37,300 nucleotides of DNA from Candidatus Methanoperedens sp. Its GTDB lineage: Archaea; Halobacteriota; Methanosarcinia; Methanosarcinales; Methanoperedenaceae. The first letter of the stretch is position 1; each line of letters opens with the position of its first letter. The position numbers were made by a program, and so were the translations under genes. Shown here piece after piece: positions 7,253-15,562 of this stretch. The notes below the pieces were generated by a model, which did not search any database, was not told where the DNA came from, and saw only the letters and a program-made list of their open reading frames with translations. The stretch spans positions 275-37,574 of the forward strand of contig JAPMTS010000030.1 of the NCBI GenBank assembly GCA_026552955.1, given 5' to 3'.

Positions 7253-8425
7253 TCACTCCTTAAGAGGCGACATATACCCTCCTGCCGTCCTATGCGTCAG
7301 GGGAACCATGGAATCGCATTTTTTTATCTGCACCTCTTTCCCTGATATGAACTTCCCCATCCCCAGAGCCTTCACATGTATCTCCTTCAACGCATCCCTT
7401 TCGACATCCTCAAAGAAAAATACCCTGACAAGCGGTTTTGCATCATCCATAAAATCCCAGACCCCGACTACCCTCCCATCGATCAATATCGTTGGTGCGG
7501 CATTTCCATTGAAATCAAAGACATTGTCATAGTACTTAGGGTCAAGATACCTTTCCCTTTCCTCATAGCCCATTATGTACGGGTCCAGGACTGGCAGCAG
7601 GTTCACGTTTTTCTTTCTTGGAAACCCTGTTGCCTTCATCTGTTCTTTATCAGAGCAAAGCATTATGTAAGTTCCATCCGAATCCGGGACCTCCATTCGG
7701 GTTAGGCTGTCACCGAGTTCTTCCAGTATCTTTCTTACCTCCCCTTTTGGAAATCCTGTCCACCACGCAATATCATTTTCAAAGGCAGGTGCAAAAGACG
7801 CAAGATACTTTTTTATGATCGATGTCCGTGCACCTGCTTCGTCAAATTCGTTCAGATCCACGTCCGGAAAAAATTCGTTGAAGGGATAGTATGTATGAAC
7901 ATTGCTTTTCCAGCCTGCTTTAGGGATCCCCCTGATCAACAATCCCTGGTCGCACATGAGGTTCACAATAAGAGATATATTGGATTCTTTTCCCAGCTCT
8001 TTTGTTATTTCCTTTGTCGTCAATCCCCTGCCATGAACAATACCAGCTATTTTTCTGGATATCTTTTCGTATTTTTCCCAGGTGATCCCGAATTGTTTTG
8101 CATAACTTCCGGAAGATGAGCTAACCATTTTCCTTGTTGCAGCAAATGCCTCCGCGATCATATCTTTCGGGAGAATATACAGGGTGCTGCGTATGCACTT
8201 TATCCTGCCGAGATTCTTCTTACTGTAGAGTTCTGAATCCAGATATTCTTTTGTAAAATTTCTGGTCCGCGCAAAAAGGGATAAGTAAGGTGTTTGTGGG
8301 ACCTGCGCATGGAGACCCCCGATATCTCTGACCACATGCACAATATCGTCGATCTTCGAATCATCTGCAAGATGCTGTTTCTTAAGGACGAATAGGTTGA
8401 TCATGTCCAGGTTCATGCTGTTCAT
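7253..8425 (-). CDS. winged-helix DNA-binding protein, AlkZ/YcaQ-like (HTH_42)
   Basis: A 390-residue protein of the HTH_42 family, whose studied members (AlkZ, YcaQ/AlkX) are DNA glycosylases that unhook crosslinks or bulky alkyl adducts. The motif region is GGLHAQVPQTPYLSLFART, where the glycosylases have a catalytic Q-x-Q or Q-x-D; here the first Gln is His (HAQ), as I recall for AlkZ-like subgroups. Later landmarks are CIRSTLYILPKDMI and a C-terminal LPVLDPYIMGYEERERYLDP then TILIDGRVVGVWDF. The length is normal. The start overlaps the preceding DUF3795 gene by ATGA, so the two are translated together. It may be a repair enzyme, but binding-only function is possible. Confidence 0.8.
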   Translation of the reverse strand: MNSMNLDMINLFVLKKQHLADDSKIDDIVHVVRDIGGLHAQVPQTPYLSLFARTRNFTKEYLDSELYSKKNLGRIKCIRSTLYILPKDMIAEAFAATRKMVSSSSGSYAKQFGITWEKYEKISRKIAGIVHGRGLTTKEITKELGKESNISLIVNLMCDQGLLIRGIPKAGWKSNVHTYYPFNEFFPDVDLNEFDEAGARTSIIKKYLASFAPAFENDIAWWTGFPKGEVRKILEELGDSLTRMEVPDSDGTYIMLCSDKEQMKATGFPRKKNVNLLPVLDPYIMGYEERERYLDPKYYDNVFDFNGNAAPTILIDGRVVGVWDFMDDAKPLVRVFFFEDVERDALKEIHVKALGMGKFISGKEVQIKKCDSMVPLTHRTAGGYMSPLKE

Positions 8426-8976
8426 TTTCTCAGTCTCAAATGATATCCTCTCTGTGCTGCGATCTTATAGAGAATAGAGTGGAGTTTTTTCGATCGGTCT
8501 TTAATATCCATTTCCCCTGCACCCTCCCTCGCTTCATCCAGCGCCTTTTTCAGCTCATCAGTCTCAAGAACGGTCGCCGCGATGCAGTAATAATTTTTCG
8601 ATCGCCCTTCGTTGAACTCCTGAAGCATCTGTTTCAGCAGCTCCTCTTTCTGCTCCTGTGATCTTTCGAATGCATCAACTCCATTCTTCAGGACAAAAGA
8701 AATATCATCCTCAAGCTTCTGGTAGCATTTGAACGAATCGTGCAGTTTGCCTGACTCCCTGTGCTTTTTCCATTTTTCGCAGGTCGCGCCAACTTTGCAG
8801 TCCCAGCAGAACTCTATTCCTTTTTTCTTTACGGCGCAGGTAATGAAGGGGCATCCTGCGACCATCCTGGATTCTGTCTTGCACCCGAAGCACCTGCTTT
8901 CTCCCTCGCTCTGGTACCTGGGGCACAGCCTGCAGGATAGCCCGCATACGCCGATCTCAGGGTACTTGAAGATCAT
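8422..8976 (-). CDS. DUF3795 cysteine-rich protein
   Basis: A 184-residue protein whose first 60 residues carry clustered cysteines: CGLSCRLCPRYQSEGESRCF, GCKTESRMVAGCPF, then C-x(7)-EFCWDC. This is the pattern of DUF3795, a family probably binding zinc or an iron-sulfur cluster, of unknown function. The C-terminal half is charged and helical (KKALDEAREGAGEMDIKDRS). It overlaps both neighbours by four bases (ATGA at 8973-8976 and 8422-8425), so the membrane protein, this gene and the AlkZ-like gene form one translational unit. Confidence 0.8.
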   Translation of the reverse strand: MIFKYPEIGVCGLSCRLCPRYQSEGESRCFGCKTESRMVAGCPFITCAVKKKGIEFCWDCKVGATCEKWKKHRESGKLHDSFKCYQKLEDDISFVLKNGVDAFERSQEQKEELLKQMLQEFNEGRSKNYYCIAATVLETDELKKALDEAREGAGEMDIKDRSKKLHSILYKIAAQRGYHLRLRK

Positions 8977-9395
8977 CTTTGAATTCCCTTCTTTCTCTCA
9001 AGCCACAGCCCGATAAGCCAGGGATAGGCTATGGACATCGTGTAGGAGAACCAGATAGAGAAGTAGAAGAAGTAATCCTGGCTTTTGAACAGGATAAAAT
9101 AGATCAGAACATCCAGGATGAAGTTAACAATAAGTATCATGGCACCGAATCTCAATCCTTCCGATACTTTTTTTTCAGTATCTCCAAGATAGTCCATCGT
9201 AATAAAGAAACCGATAATGAAGTAAGCCGCTATGAGCGGGAAGCTGATCGCCGGATATTTCGAGATATATGGAACTACAGGCAGTTCCATTAAAGCCGGA
9301 GTCATAAACACCATTGTTCCCCAGATGAATCCGATGAGCCAGATCAGGACTGAATACAAAAGAGCTTTCCAGGGTTTATAGGGTTTGTATGACAT
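8973..9395 (-). CDS. four-helix membrane protein, unknown
   Basis: A 140-residue hydrophobic protein. Four membrane segments are visible: ALLYSVLIWLIGFIWGTMVF, FPLIAAYFIIGFFITMDYL, GAMILIVNFILDVLIYFIL and SYTMSIAYPWLIGLWL. Both ends are charged, with KPYKPWK at the start and ERKKGIQR at the end. I do not recognise a specific family. It is the upstream member of a three-gene overlapping unit with DUF3795 and the AlkZ-like protein, and lies 40 nt downstream of the alpha-toroid gene. Confidence 0.75.
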   Translation of the reverse strand: MSYKPYKPWKALLYSVLIWLIGFIWGTMVFMTPALMELPVVPYISKYPAISFPLIAAYFIIGFFITMDYLGDTEKKVSEGLRFGAMILIVNFILDVLIYFILFKSQDYFFYFSIWFSYTMSIAYPWLIGLWLERKKGIQR

Positions 9396-9435
9396 AGATG
9401 GATATTTTCCACCACGCTAAATAAATATTTCAATT

Positions 9436-10455
9436 TTACACTGCATAGATCCTTTTTAAAGCCATGAGAGCATGTAATGTAATCCATTTGCTCGGCTTTC
9501 CTTTCTGTTCTATGTTAACAAGAAAGCGCCCATTGAAGGTGCTTTCAAGCTTCCATCTGCCTCGCTCATCCTGCTTTGAAATCACAAGATCAAGAGCCTC
9601 CTGCATCCTCCCGTCCCTGTATCCCAGCTTTGTCAGGATCCCCAGTACTTCCAGAACATCGGTGTTGTACATCAGGGGAAAGCCGAACTCAAGCCATGCA
9701 GGGATAGATATGCGCTGAATGTTATGGCTTCTTTTGAAGATGTGGTGTTTGAGCAGGTATTCTGCACCTTTTCCTATTGTTTCTTTTATATCGGAAGATC
9801 TTTTACCAGAAGGGATCTCAGCCAGCGCCTTCAGCGCTTTCACAACACCCATGTGGCAGCTATGCCTTCTCCAGCAGCGCTGCCTTTTTTCATACGGCCA
9901 GCCTTTTGGTGCCTCCGTGATCTTATCGTCAAACCGCGTATATTTGACGATCCAGTCTATCCCCTGCTGAATTCTCATCTCATCAAGATATCCAAGTCTT
10001 ATCAGGCTCCAGACCATGTTTCCGGTCAGGCAGGGCACTACATTGGCATGCTCGCCTCCATCTTTTCCGCCCAGATACGAGAATCCGCCGCTTTCCCTGT
10101 CCTGCGAGTACTGGAGAATGAACTCACAGGCTTTCCTTATGCGCTCATCGTTCCCGTCCGCGCCAAGCTCGGCAAGGATGATGAGCTGCCACACGGTTCC
10201 CCTGTATTTTGAGCGCTCGTAGAAATCCTGCGGCTTTCCCCAGTAACCTCCATCCTTCTGCATAGATAGGATCCGGGGAACCACACCAGTTTCCATGATT
10301 TCCGCTTTTTCCTGCCTCACTTCTGCACTGTCTTCTGGAATCTCAAGGAGGTTGGTCAGGGCAAAATATCTGACAGAGGGATCATCTTTTTCCAGCAGCC
10401 AGTCTGTGGGATCTGCATTGAGCACCGATCTCCAGTTGTCTTGTTTCCTGAGCAT
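9436..10455 (-). CDS. prenyltransferase/squalene-cyclase-like alpha-toroid protein
   Basis: A 339-residue protein of repeated helix pairs: KDGGYWGKPQDFYERSKYRG, then YSQDRESGGFSYLGG and KQDERGRWKLESTF near the end. G-G-Y/F-W and G-x-W repeats of this kind mark the alpha/alpha-toroid fold of the prenyltransferase and squalene oxidase repeat superfamily. The catalytic DxDD of class II cyclases and zinc ligands of protein prenyltransferases are not evident. Archaeal relatives are, to my recollection, often misnamed NifH in databases; there is no P-loop, so it is not nitrogenase. It starts from a divergent promoter region shared with the M24 gene and is probably the first gene of the - strand operon down to 7253. 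Confidence 0.7.
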   Translation of the reverse strand: MLRKQDNWRSVLNADPTDWLLEKDDPSVRYFALTNLLEIPEDSAEVRQEKAEIMETGVVPRILSMQKDGGYWGKPQDFYERSKYRGTVWQLIILAELGADGNDERIRKACEFILQYSQDRESGGFSYLGGKDGGEHANVVPCLTGNMVWSLIRLGYLDEMRIQQGIDWIVKYTRFDDKITEAPKGWPYEKRQRCWRRHSCHMGVVKALKALAEIPSGKRSSDIKETIGKGAEYLLKHHIFKRSHNIQRISIPAWLEFGFPLMYNTDVLEVLGILTKLGYRDGRMQEALDLVISKQDERGRWKLESTFNGRFLVNIEQKGKPSKWITLHALMALKRIYAV

Positions 10456-10539
10456 CTTTAAAGAGTAACTATGATGACATTACGCTTAAATAGTGGTGAT
10501 TAGTATTTTATAAATAGGGAAAAACATTCGATAAAAACG

Positions 10540-10609
10540 GGGTTATAAATAATCATTAATTCGTTATGTTACGAATTAATAAAAAAATCTCTGAGATAAG
10601 GGAGGTTAA
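10540..10609 (+). promoter_or_regulatory. M24 gene promoter with 26-bp perfect palindrome
   Basis: A TATA-like GGTTATAAAT (10541-10550) is followed at once by ATTAATTCGT (10555-10564), a 6-nt spacer, and ACGAATTAAT (10571-10580). These are perfect 10-bp inverted arms covering the place where transcription should begin. GGGAGGT at 10600-10606 is the ribosome site for ATG 10613. The opposite strand carries the start region of the gene ending at 10455. The arrangement fits a dimeric repressor that blocks initiation. Confidence 0.6.
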
Positions 10610-10612
10610 GAA

Positions 10613-11737
10613 ATGAAAAGTAATCACTACAGGGAACGTCTTGATAAATGCAGCCAATTGATGGAAAAGATGGAACTTGATGCATTATTGCTCACAAAAC
10701 CCACCAACATGTTCTATCTGACAGGGGACGGTCGTTTATGCGCCTTCGCCATGATCACAAAAGAAGGACATGTAGCTCTTGGTGTGCCAAAAACCGATGT
10801 TGAAGATGTGAAGCAATATGCACATTTTGATAAGATCATGGGTTTTGAGAACGAGGTAGGTATGATCCATGCCATCGCTCATTCCTTTGAGCATTTTGGC
10901 ATTGAGAAAGGAAATGTTGGCCTTGAGTATACATTTCTTACCCAGTCGATGATGGGAATGGTGACGCATCCTCACGCAAAGCCAGAAGAGGTCATGGTAA
11001 AAGATTGCACTCATATTATGTCAGAATTGCGCATGATCAAAGATGACGACGAGATCGAGCGCATAAAGAAAGCTGCAAAAGTCGCAGAATCAGGGATGAA
11101 AGCTGCTGTTGAAGCATTGAAGGCAGGTATCACTGAGAGCCAGATCGCAGCTGAAGCAGAATATGCTATGCGTCAAGCAGGGGCTGAGGAATTCTGGCGA
11201 AGTTATGTTTCATCAGGAGAGCGTACAAATATAGCTCATGGACTGCCATCACATAGAAAGGTAAAACAGGGCGACCTTGTGATGATAGATATTCATCCCA
11301 TAGTCAATGGATACAGTGCTGATATGTGCCGTACAGTATGTGCTGGCAAACCCACTAAAGAGCAGCAAGAGGCTTATGAGCTTTATCTTAAAGCGCAGCA
11401 ATCAACCATTGAAAAAGTCAGAGCAGGCATAGGTGTTGGAGAACTCGAAGTGGCGATGCATGGTGTTCTGAAAGATGCAGGGCATGGAGAGCATATCTTC
11501 GGTCCTCCCATCCACGGAGTGGGGATAGAGTTCGAAGAGGCGCCACTTCCCCCCGGCCATGCTTTCTTCCATGGAGAGAAAGAGCCTGAACCGCTTGAAG
11601 CTAACACAGTTATAGCTGTTGGGAACTGCGGATTGTATCTTGGTAATTTTGGTGTGCGAGTTGAAGACACAGTGGTTGTTAAAGAAAAAGGGCATGAAGT
11701 GCTGACAGGATATCCCAGACATCTTGAACTTCGATGA
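10613..11737 (+). CDS. M24 family peptidase-like (Xaa-Pro dipeptidase type), altered metal site
   Basis: 374 residues: an N-terminal creatinase-like domain (LDALLLTKPTNMFYLTGDGR) and a C-terminal pita-bread domain. Family metal ligands map to D226 in VMIDIH, D237 in YSADMCRT, H301 in PPIHGVGIEFEE and E351 in GVRVEDTVVV. The fourth, normally the Glu of an E-P-G motif, is replaced: the segment reads TVIAVGNCGLYL with N338. Substrate His residues (IAHGLPSH) remain. A lost acidic ligand argues for changed metal use, another substrate, or a non-peptidase role as in creatinase-like relatives. The start is well supported by GGGAGGT. It overlaps or nearly touches the CDF gene downstream. Confidence 0.85.
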   Translation: MKSNHYRERLDKCSQLMEKMELDALLLTKPTNMFYLTGDGRLCAFAMITKEGHVALGVPKTDVEDVKQYAHFDKIMGFENEVGMIHAIAHSFEHFGIEKGNVGLEYTFLTQSMMGMVTHPHAKPEEVMVKDCTHIMSELRMIKDDDEIERIKKAAKVAESGMKAAVEALKAGITESQIAAEAEYAMRQAGAEEFWRSYVSSGERTNIAHGLPSHRKVKQGDLVMIDIHPIVNGYSADMCRTVCAGKPTKEQQEAYELYLKAQQSTIEKVRAGIGVGELEVAMHGVLKDAGHGEHIFGPPIHGVGIEFEEAPLPPGHAFFHGEKEPEPLEANTVIAVGNCGLYLGNFGVRVEDTVVVKEKGHEVLTGYPRHLELR

Positions 11738-11744
11738 AGAAATA

Positions 11745-12659
11745 ATGACCGAACCAGGAAGTTCCTCTGAAGAAAGTGATGTGCGTTCCCTCAAGGTAGT
11801 ACTTGGGATCTACATAATTATTTTCGCATTCAAACTTATAGTTTATTTCATGACAGGTGTCATGGCACTATTTGCCGAAGCGCTGCACACCTTGAGCGAC
11901 ATTTTCATTTCAGGCTTTCTCTTGGTCGCGATACTATGGTCCCGCAAAGAGGCTGACGAAGTACACATGTTCGGTTATGGCAGGGCGCAGAACGTGGCAG
12001 CTCTCGTAGCGGCTACGATATTCATTTCATTTACAAGTTTCGAACTGTATAGGGAAGCAATTCCCAGGCTCTTTTCACCTGAAACAGGGAGTTATCAGAA
12101 TCTGCCGTTAGCTCTGGGAATACTTTCCGTGTCGATGATCATCGCTGCTTTTCCGCTTGTCAACATGTTCCGTCAAAAAAAGAAGGGAGCTGCTGCAAAA
12201 GCACAGCTCACAGAACTGTTCAATGATGAATTGGGCTTACTGGCAGCGCTTATTGGCACACTGTTCATCATGCAGGGTCAATTCATTGCTGACCCGATCG
12301 CATCTATCATTGTTGCAACAATTATCGCTTTTAATGCAGCCGGATTGTTCAGGGAGAACCTTAGCTTCCTGCTGGGCAGCTCGCCTGGTCCTGAATTCCT
12401 GAAGACTATTGAGAGCATTGCTCGCTCAGTTGAAGGTGTGCTGGGTGTTCATGACCTTCGCGCCGAGTATATAGGGCCTGATACTGTTCATATTGGGATG
12501 CATATCGAGGTGCAGAAAGGGTCTCCAATTGAAGACGCAGATCGCATCGCTGAAGAAGTCCGCGAGCAGGTGCATAAGTCAATTAAGGGCGGCTATTGTG
12601 TCATCCATATGGATGCTGCGAAGTCAAAGAAATCGGAAGTCGGGGGGCTTACAATATAA
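11745..12659 (+). CDS. cation diffusion facilitator (CDF) transporter
   Basis: About 304 residues from ATG 11745; an in-frame ATG at 11724 lies inside the M24 gene and is less likely. It has the CDF layout: a first helix LGIYIIIFAFKLIVYFMTG, then AEALHTLSDIFISGFLLVA with the H-x-x-x-D metal pair of TM2, and RKEADEVHMFGYGRAQNVAA, which matches the family D-x-x-H-x-F/Y-G-x-x-R loop. TM5 reads FNDELGLLAALIG, so the usual second H/D-x-x-x-D pair is altered and the ion is uncertain. The cytoplasmic tail (GVLGVHDLRAEYIGPDTVHI then MHIEVQKG) is the ferredoxin-like dimer domain. These proteins export Zn, Fe, Co or Mn in exchange for protons. It is placed between M24 and the NOR genes. Confidence 0.85.
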   Translation: MTEPGSSSEESDVRSLKVVLGIYIIIFAFKLIVYFMTGVMALFAEALHTLSDIFISGFLLVAILWSRKEADEVHMFGYGRAQNVAALVAATIFISFTSFELYREAIPRLFSPETGSYQNLPLALGILSVSMIIAAFPLVNMFRQKKKGAAAKAQLTELFNDELGLLAALIGTLFIMQGQFIADPIASIIVATIIAFNAAGLFRENLSFLLGSSPGPEFLKTIESIARSVEGVLGVHDLRAEYIGPDTVHIGMHIEVQKGSPIEDADRIAEEVREQVHKSIKGGYCVIHMDAAKSKKSEVGGLTI

Positions 12660-12693
12660 ATCCCGGACAATTGAATATGATGGAGAGAGTTAA

Positions 12694-13479
12694 ATGAAGA
12701 GAGGCGGTATTCTATTTAAAATGTTGATGGTGCCTTTATTATTGGCATTCGGTCTGTTTTTTCATATAAGCATCGTTTCTGGGGATTATCCGATTGAACA
12801 ATTTTCGCTCAATTCAGGGCGCGAGATTTTTGATTCAAATTGTGCAGGTTGTCATGGCGAAAAAGGAGATGGCTCAGTTTTTAAAGGAGCTTTTAATTTC
12901 ACCAATAATGAACTTATGATAATAAATAACTCATCAGTATTTTTTGATGCTGTCACAAATGGAGTTCCTGGCACTGCAATGCCACCATTTGGAAAACTTT
13001 CGATTCCACAAAGATGGGATGTGGTATCCTATCTCTGGACATTCTGGATGGATTTTACCGAAGTTGAACATGGGAAGACCATATATCAGAAGAATTGTGC
13101 ATCATGTCACGGTATCAATGGCGATGGTTCAGGAATTACCGGTGCTTTTGATTTTACGAATGTAAGCAGGATGGTGCGGGAAGAGCCTGAAGTGATTTTT
13201 ACAAGAGTAAGTGATGGTGTCGACGGAACATCTATGCCATCATGGAAAGATTCTCTCTCGGTAGATGAGCGGTGGAATATCGTCAAATATATATGGACAT
13301 TTCAGTTCAAAGGTTATTTCCAGATACGTCAACCATCTTTAATAACTCCAAACACTGAAAGAACATTATCCAGCGAAGCATGGTATTCTTCACCTATAGG
13401 TATGGCAATTATTGCAATATCAATACTCCTGGCGATTGCAGTATTATATCTATTTGGAAAGGGGATGAAAGAGCGATGA
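12694..13479 (+). CDS. membrane di-heme cytochrome c
   Basis: A 261-residue protein with two c-type heme sites, C50-A-G-C53-H54 and C135-A-S-C138-H139. Each is followed by a likely axial Met (TAMPPF, M96; TSMPSW, M181). The repeated pattern ING/EKGDGS and RWDVVSYLWTF/RWNIVKYIWTF shows two homologous class I cytochrome domains from duplication. A signal or anchor helix (LMVPLLLAFGLFFHISIVSG) leads, and a C-terminal helix (IGMAIIAISILLAIAVLYLF) anchors it with hemes outside the cytoplasmic membrane. ATGA overlap with norC makes it the probable electron donor to the reductase. The family is not specific to NOR, so the donor role is inferred from context. Confidence 0.85.
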   Translation: MKRGGILFKMLMVPLLLAFGLFFHISIVSGDYPIEQFSLNSGREIFDSNCAGCHGEKGDGSVFKGAFNFTNNELMIINNSSVFFDAVTNGVPGTAMPPFGKLSIPQRWDVVSYLWTFWMDFTEVEHGKTIYQKNCASCHGINGDGSGITGAFDFTNVSRMVREEPEVIFTRVSDGVDGTSMPSWKDSLSVDERWNIVKYIWTFQFKGYFQIRQPSLITPNTERTLSSEAWYSSPIGMAIIAISILLAIAVLYLFGKGMKER

Positions 13480-14057
13480 ATAACGTAAGACTCGTATTGA
13501 TCGGTCTGCTGATACCTTCACTCCTCATGATACCATATAGCATAATTTCGTTCTACACTGACTTTGCCAACAAGAATCCTGAGCCAGCTCAGGTTACTGT
13601 CAGTTTTCAAGGCAAGGTTTACAATGCAATTGAGGGAAAGAGAGCGTTTGAGCAGTACCAGTGCATGGGCTGTCACAGCATTGTGGGAAATGGAGCGTAT
13701 TTCGGACCTGACCTTACCAATGTTTACAAAAGGATCAAAGGGAACGATGCTGCACTTGCCGCATATCTTCTTTCTGGTGTTCCTGCAAAAGGTATGCCTC
13801 CAATGAGGGAACGAGAGATGAGCGAGGAGGACGCCTATCGAACCGTAGCTTTCCTGAAGTATGCACAAATGCTGGACACTAATGGGTGGCCGAATAATGG
13901 TTCATGGGATCGTGATGGAAATATCGATGGCGTCCCGGCTAAACAAATATCTCCATCTGGCATATGGCAGATAATACTGGGAATCATTTTCATCAATTTT
14001 CTCATTTTTATCGTTATTATGGTATACGAATCCGAGAAGGAGGAAGAACATGATTGA
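13476..14057 (+). CDS. norC: nitric oxide reductase subunit C (cytochrome c)
   Basis: 193 residues starting at ATG 13476, which overlaps the preceding stop. An N-terminal anchor (VRLVLIGLLIPSLLMIPYSI) is followed by EGKRAFEQYQCMGCHSIVGN then GAYFGPDLTNVYKR, which is very characteristic of NorC around its single heme (C63, C66, H67). MPPM at 107-110 offers the axial Met, and SEEDAYRTVAFLKYAQMLDT matches the end of the domain. Unlike typical NorC, a second membrane helix (IWQIILGIIFINFLIFIVIM) closes the protein. It passes electrons from a soluble or membrane cytochrome to NorB outside the membrane. It overlaps norB by 8 nt. Confidence 0.85.
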   Translation: MNNVRLVLIGLLIPSLLMIPYSIISFYTDFANKNPEPAQVTVSFQGKVYNAIEGKRAFEQYQCMGCHSIVGNGAYFGPDLTNVYKRIKGNDAALAAYLLSGVPAKGMPPMREREMSEEDAYRTVAFLKYAQMLDTNGWPNNGSWDRDGNIDGVPAKQISPSGIWQIILGIIFINFLIFIVIMVYESEKEEEHD

Positions 14058-15393
14058 GTATCCATCAATTGCCAGGACTGGAAAATATTTCGTAACAGCG
14101 ATTCTCCTTTTTATTTTTCAGATGATACTGGGTCTTATCATGAGTTTTGATTTTGTTTTAAGGGGAACATCAAATACGCCTGTCCCATTTGATATCTTGA
14201 AATCTCTGCACCTCAATGTAATGGTCCTCTGGCTTCTTCTTGGCTTCATTGGAGGTCTTTATTTTCTCTTGCCTAAAGAGGTTGGAAGAGATGTAAAGTA
14301 TCCAGTGCTTATTGATTTCCAGTTCTGGTTCTTGCTGCTTATCGGTATAGGTATAATCATTTCTGAACTTTTTTTCACAGGCAAGAACTGGTGGCTTGTG
14401 GAAGGACGGGAATATGTTGAAGCTGGCAGGTTCTGGGATATATTGCTCACTCTTGGACTTTTAAGTGTGGTCTATAATGTGGGAATAACGATCCATGAAC
14501 GAAAACGACATATGAGCTCACCAATGCTTGTCCTTGCAGCGGGTGCGGTCGGTTCTATATTAATGTACATCCCCGGTGAGATATGGTTCAATAGCATCAT
14601 CGCAGCTGAGTACTTCAGGTGGTGGGTGGTACATTACTGGGTCGAAGCTACGTTTGAACTCATAGCGGCAGGAGCGATCGCGCTGATACTTCTCTCAATA
14701 ACAGATGTGCGCCGGGAGATAATAGAGAAATATCTGGCAATTGAGGTCGCCCTTGTCCTGATAACTGGAATAATTGGTCAGGGTCACCACTATTACTGGA
14801 TCGGCACTCCAGGATTCTGGTTATTCGTTGGAGGACTATTCAGTGCTCTTGAACCTGTGCCGTTATTTCTGATGGCCTGGTCAGCATATAAAGACCTGAA
14901 AGAAAACAAAAAACCCATGCAAAATAAGGTCGCCCTTTACATGATAATTGGAGCAACATTGGGGAACTTGCTTGGCGCGGGAGTCTGGGGTTTTATCCAT
15001 ACCCTGCCTCAGATCAATTTTTTCACTCATGGTACCCAGATAACAGCTTCACATGCGCACTTCGCCACTCCTGGAACTTACCTTTTCCTTGTTCTGGGAT
15101 TTGCGTATATTGCCATACCGGCGCTTTCAGATAGAACGAACTTCTTTCAATTAAGGGGTAAAATCGGCTTCTGGATTCTGGTAATCGGATTCTTGAATAT
15201 GATCATTGCACTCCTTCTTGCAGGGATAATTCAGGTGCAATTGCAGAGGATTTCAGGCATGAGTTTCATGGAAGTCCAGAATATATTGTTACCATTTTAT
15301 GGTTGGAGAACGATAGGTGGTGTGATAGCACTAATGGGTGGACTGGTCGTAACATATGATATAATAATGATTGGTAGAAAGAAAATAGTTTAA
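14050..15393 (+). CDS. norB: nitric oxide reductase subunit B (heme-copper superfamily)
   Basis: 447 residues and about 12 membrane helices. All cNOR catalytic residues have counterparts. H54 (SLHLNVMVLW) and H337 are the low-spin heme b ligands, and H335 (ASHAHF) the heme b3 ligand. H195 (VVHYWVEATFEL) with H246/H247 (GQGHHYYWIG) are the FeB ligands. E199 is the extra FeB glutamate, and E268 (ALEPVPLF) the second conserved Glu. The reaction is 2 NO + 2 e- + 2 H+ to N2O + H2O. No N-terminal quinol-oxidase-type extension is present, so it is the short cytochrome c-linked form, consistent with norC next to it. NorD and NorQ accessory genes are not in the window. The related sNOR, eNOR and gNOR types lack this full Glu set. 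Confidence 0.85.
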   Translation: MIEYPSIARTGKYFVTAILLFIFQMILGLIMSFDFVLRGTSNTPVPFDILKSLHLNVMVLWLLLGFIGGLYFLLPKEVGRDVKYPVLIDFQFWFLLLIGIGIIISELFFTGKNWWLVEGREYVEAGRFWDILLTLGLLSVVYNVGITIHERKRHMSSPMLVLAAGAVGSILMYIPGEIWFNSIIAAEYFRWWVVHYWVEATFELIAAGAIALILLSITDVRREIIEKYLAIEVALVLITGIIGQGHHYYWIGTPGFWLFVGGLFSALEPVPLFLMAWSAYKDLKENKKPMQNKVALYMIIGATLGNLLGAGVWGFIHTLPQINFFTHGTQITASHAHFATPGTYLFLVLGFAYIAIPALSDRTNFFQLRGKIGFWILVIGFLNMIIALLLAGIIQVQLQRISGMSFMEVQNILLPFYGWRTIGGVIALMGGLVVTYDIIMIGRKKIV

Positions 15394-15424
15394 TGAAATC
15401 AAATATCTCAATTTGCACAAAAGA

Positions 15425-15562
15425 ATGAACCAACTTAAAAGACATCTTGGCCTAATCAGTATCGGAATGGGTGTAATAAAAAGGACAGGATTGATTGCAT
15501 TCCTTACCGCACTAAGCTCCACTGATCTATCTTCATTTATCACTGAATCAGGAGGAACATGA
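15425..15562 (+). CDS. possible 45-aa small protein in the NOR operon
   Basis: ATG 15425 opens a 45-residue frame beginning MNQLKRHLGLISIGMGVIKR with a short apolar stretch (TGLIAFLTALSS). It ends TGA at 15560-15562, sharing ATGA with the start of the thioredoxin-like gene and containing that gene's GGAGGA ribosome site. The overlap and the fit to the gap favour a real coding or leader ORF. No family is recognised. Confidence 0.35.
   Translation: MNQLKRHLGLISIGMGVIKRTGLIAFLTALSSTDLSSFITESGGT

Noticed and set aside
7224-7818. Several + strand ORFs over the AlkZ-like gene
   Set aside because: All are antisense to a well-supported 390-residue protein and have no family features.
9436-10455. 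NifH / nitrogenase iron protein
   Set aside because: There is no P-loop and no nitrogenase cysteine pattern; helix-pair repeats with G-G-Y/F motifs indicate an alpha-toroid fold instead.
14050-15393. Cytochrome oxidase rather than nitric oxide reductase
   Set aside because: There is no Tyr-His crosslink motif, while the NOR-specific Glu residues (E199, E268) and an adjacent NorC are present.
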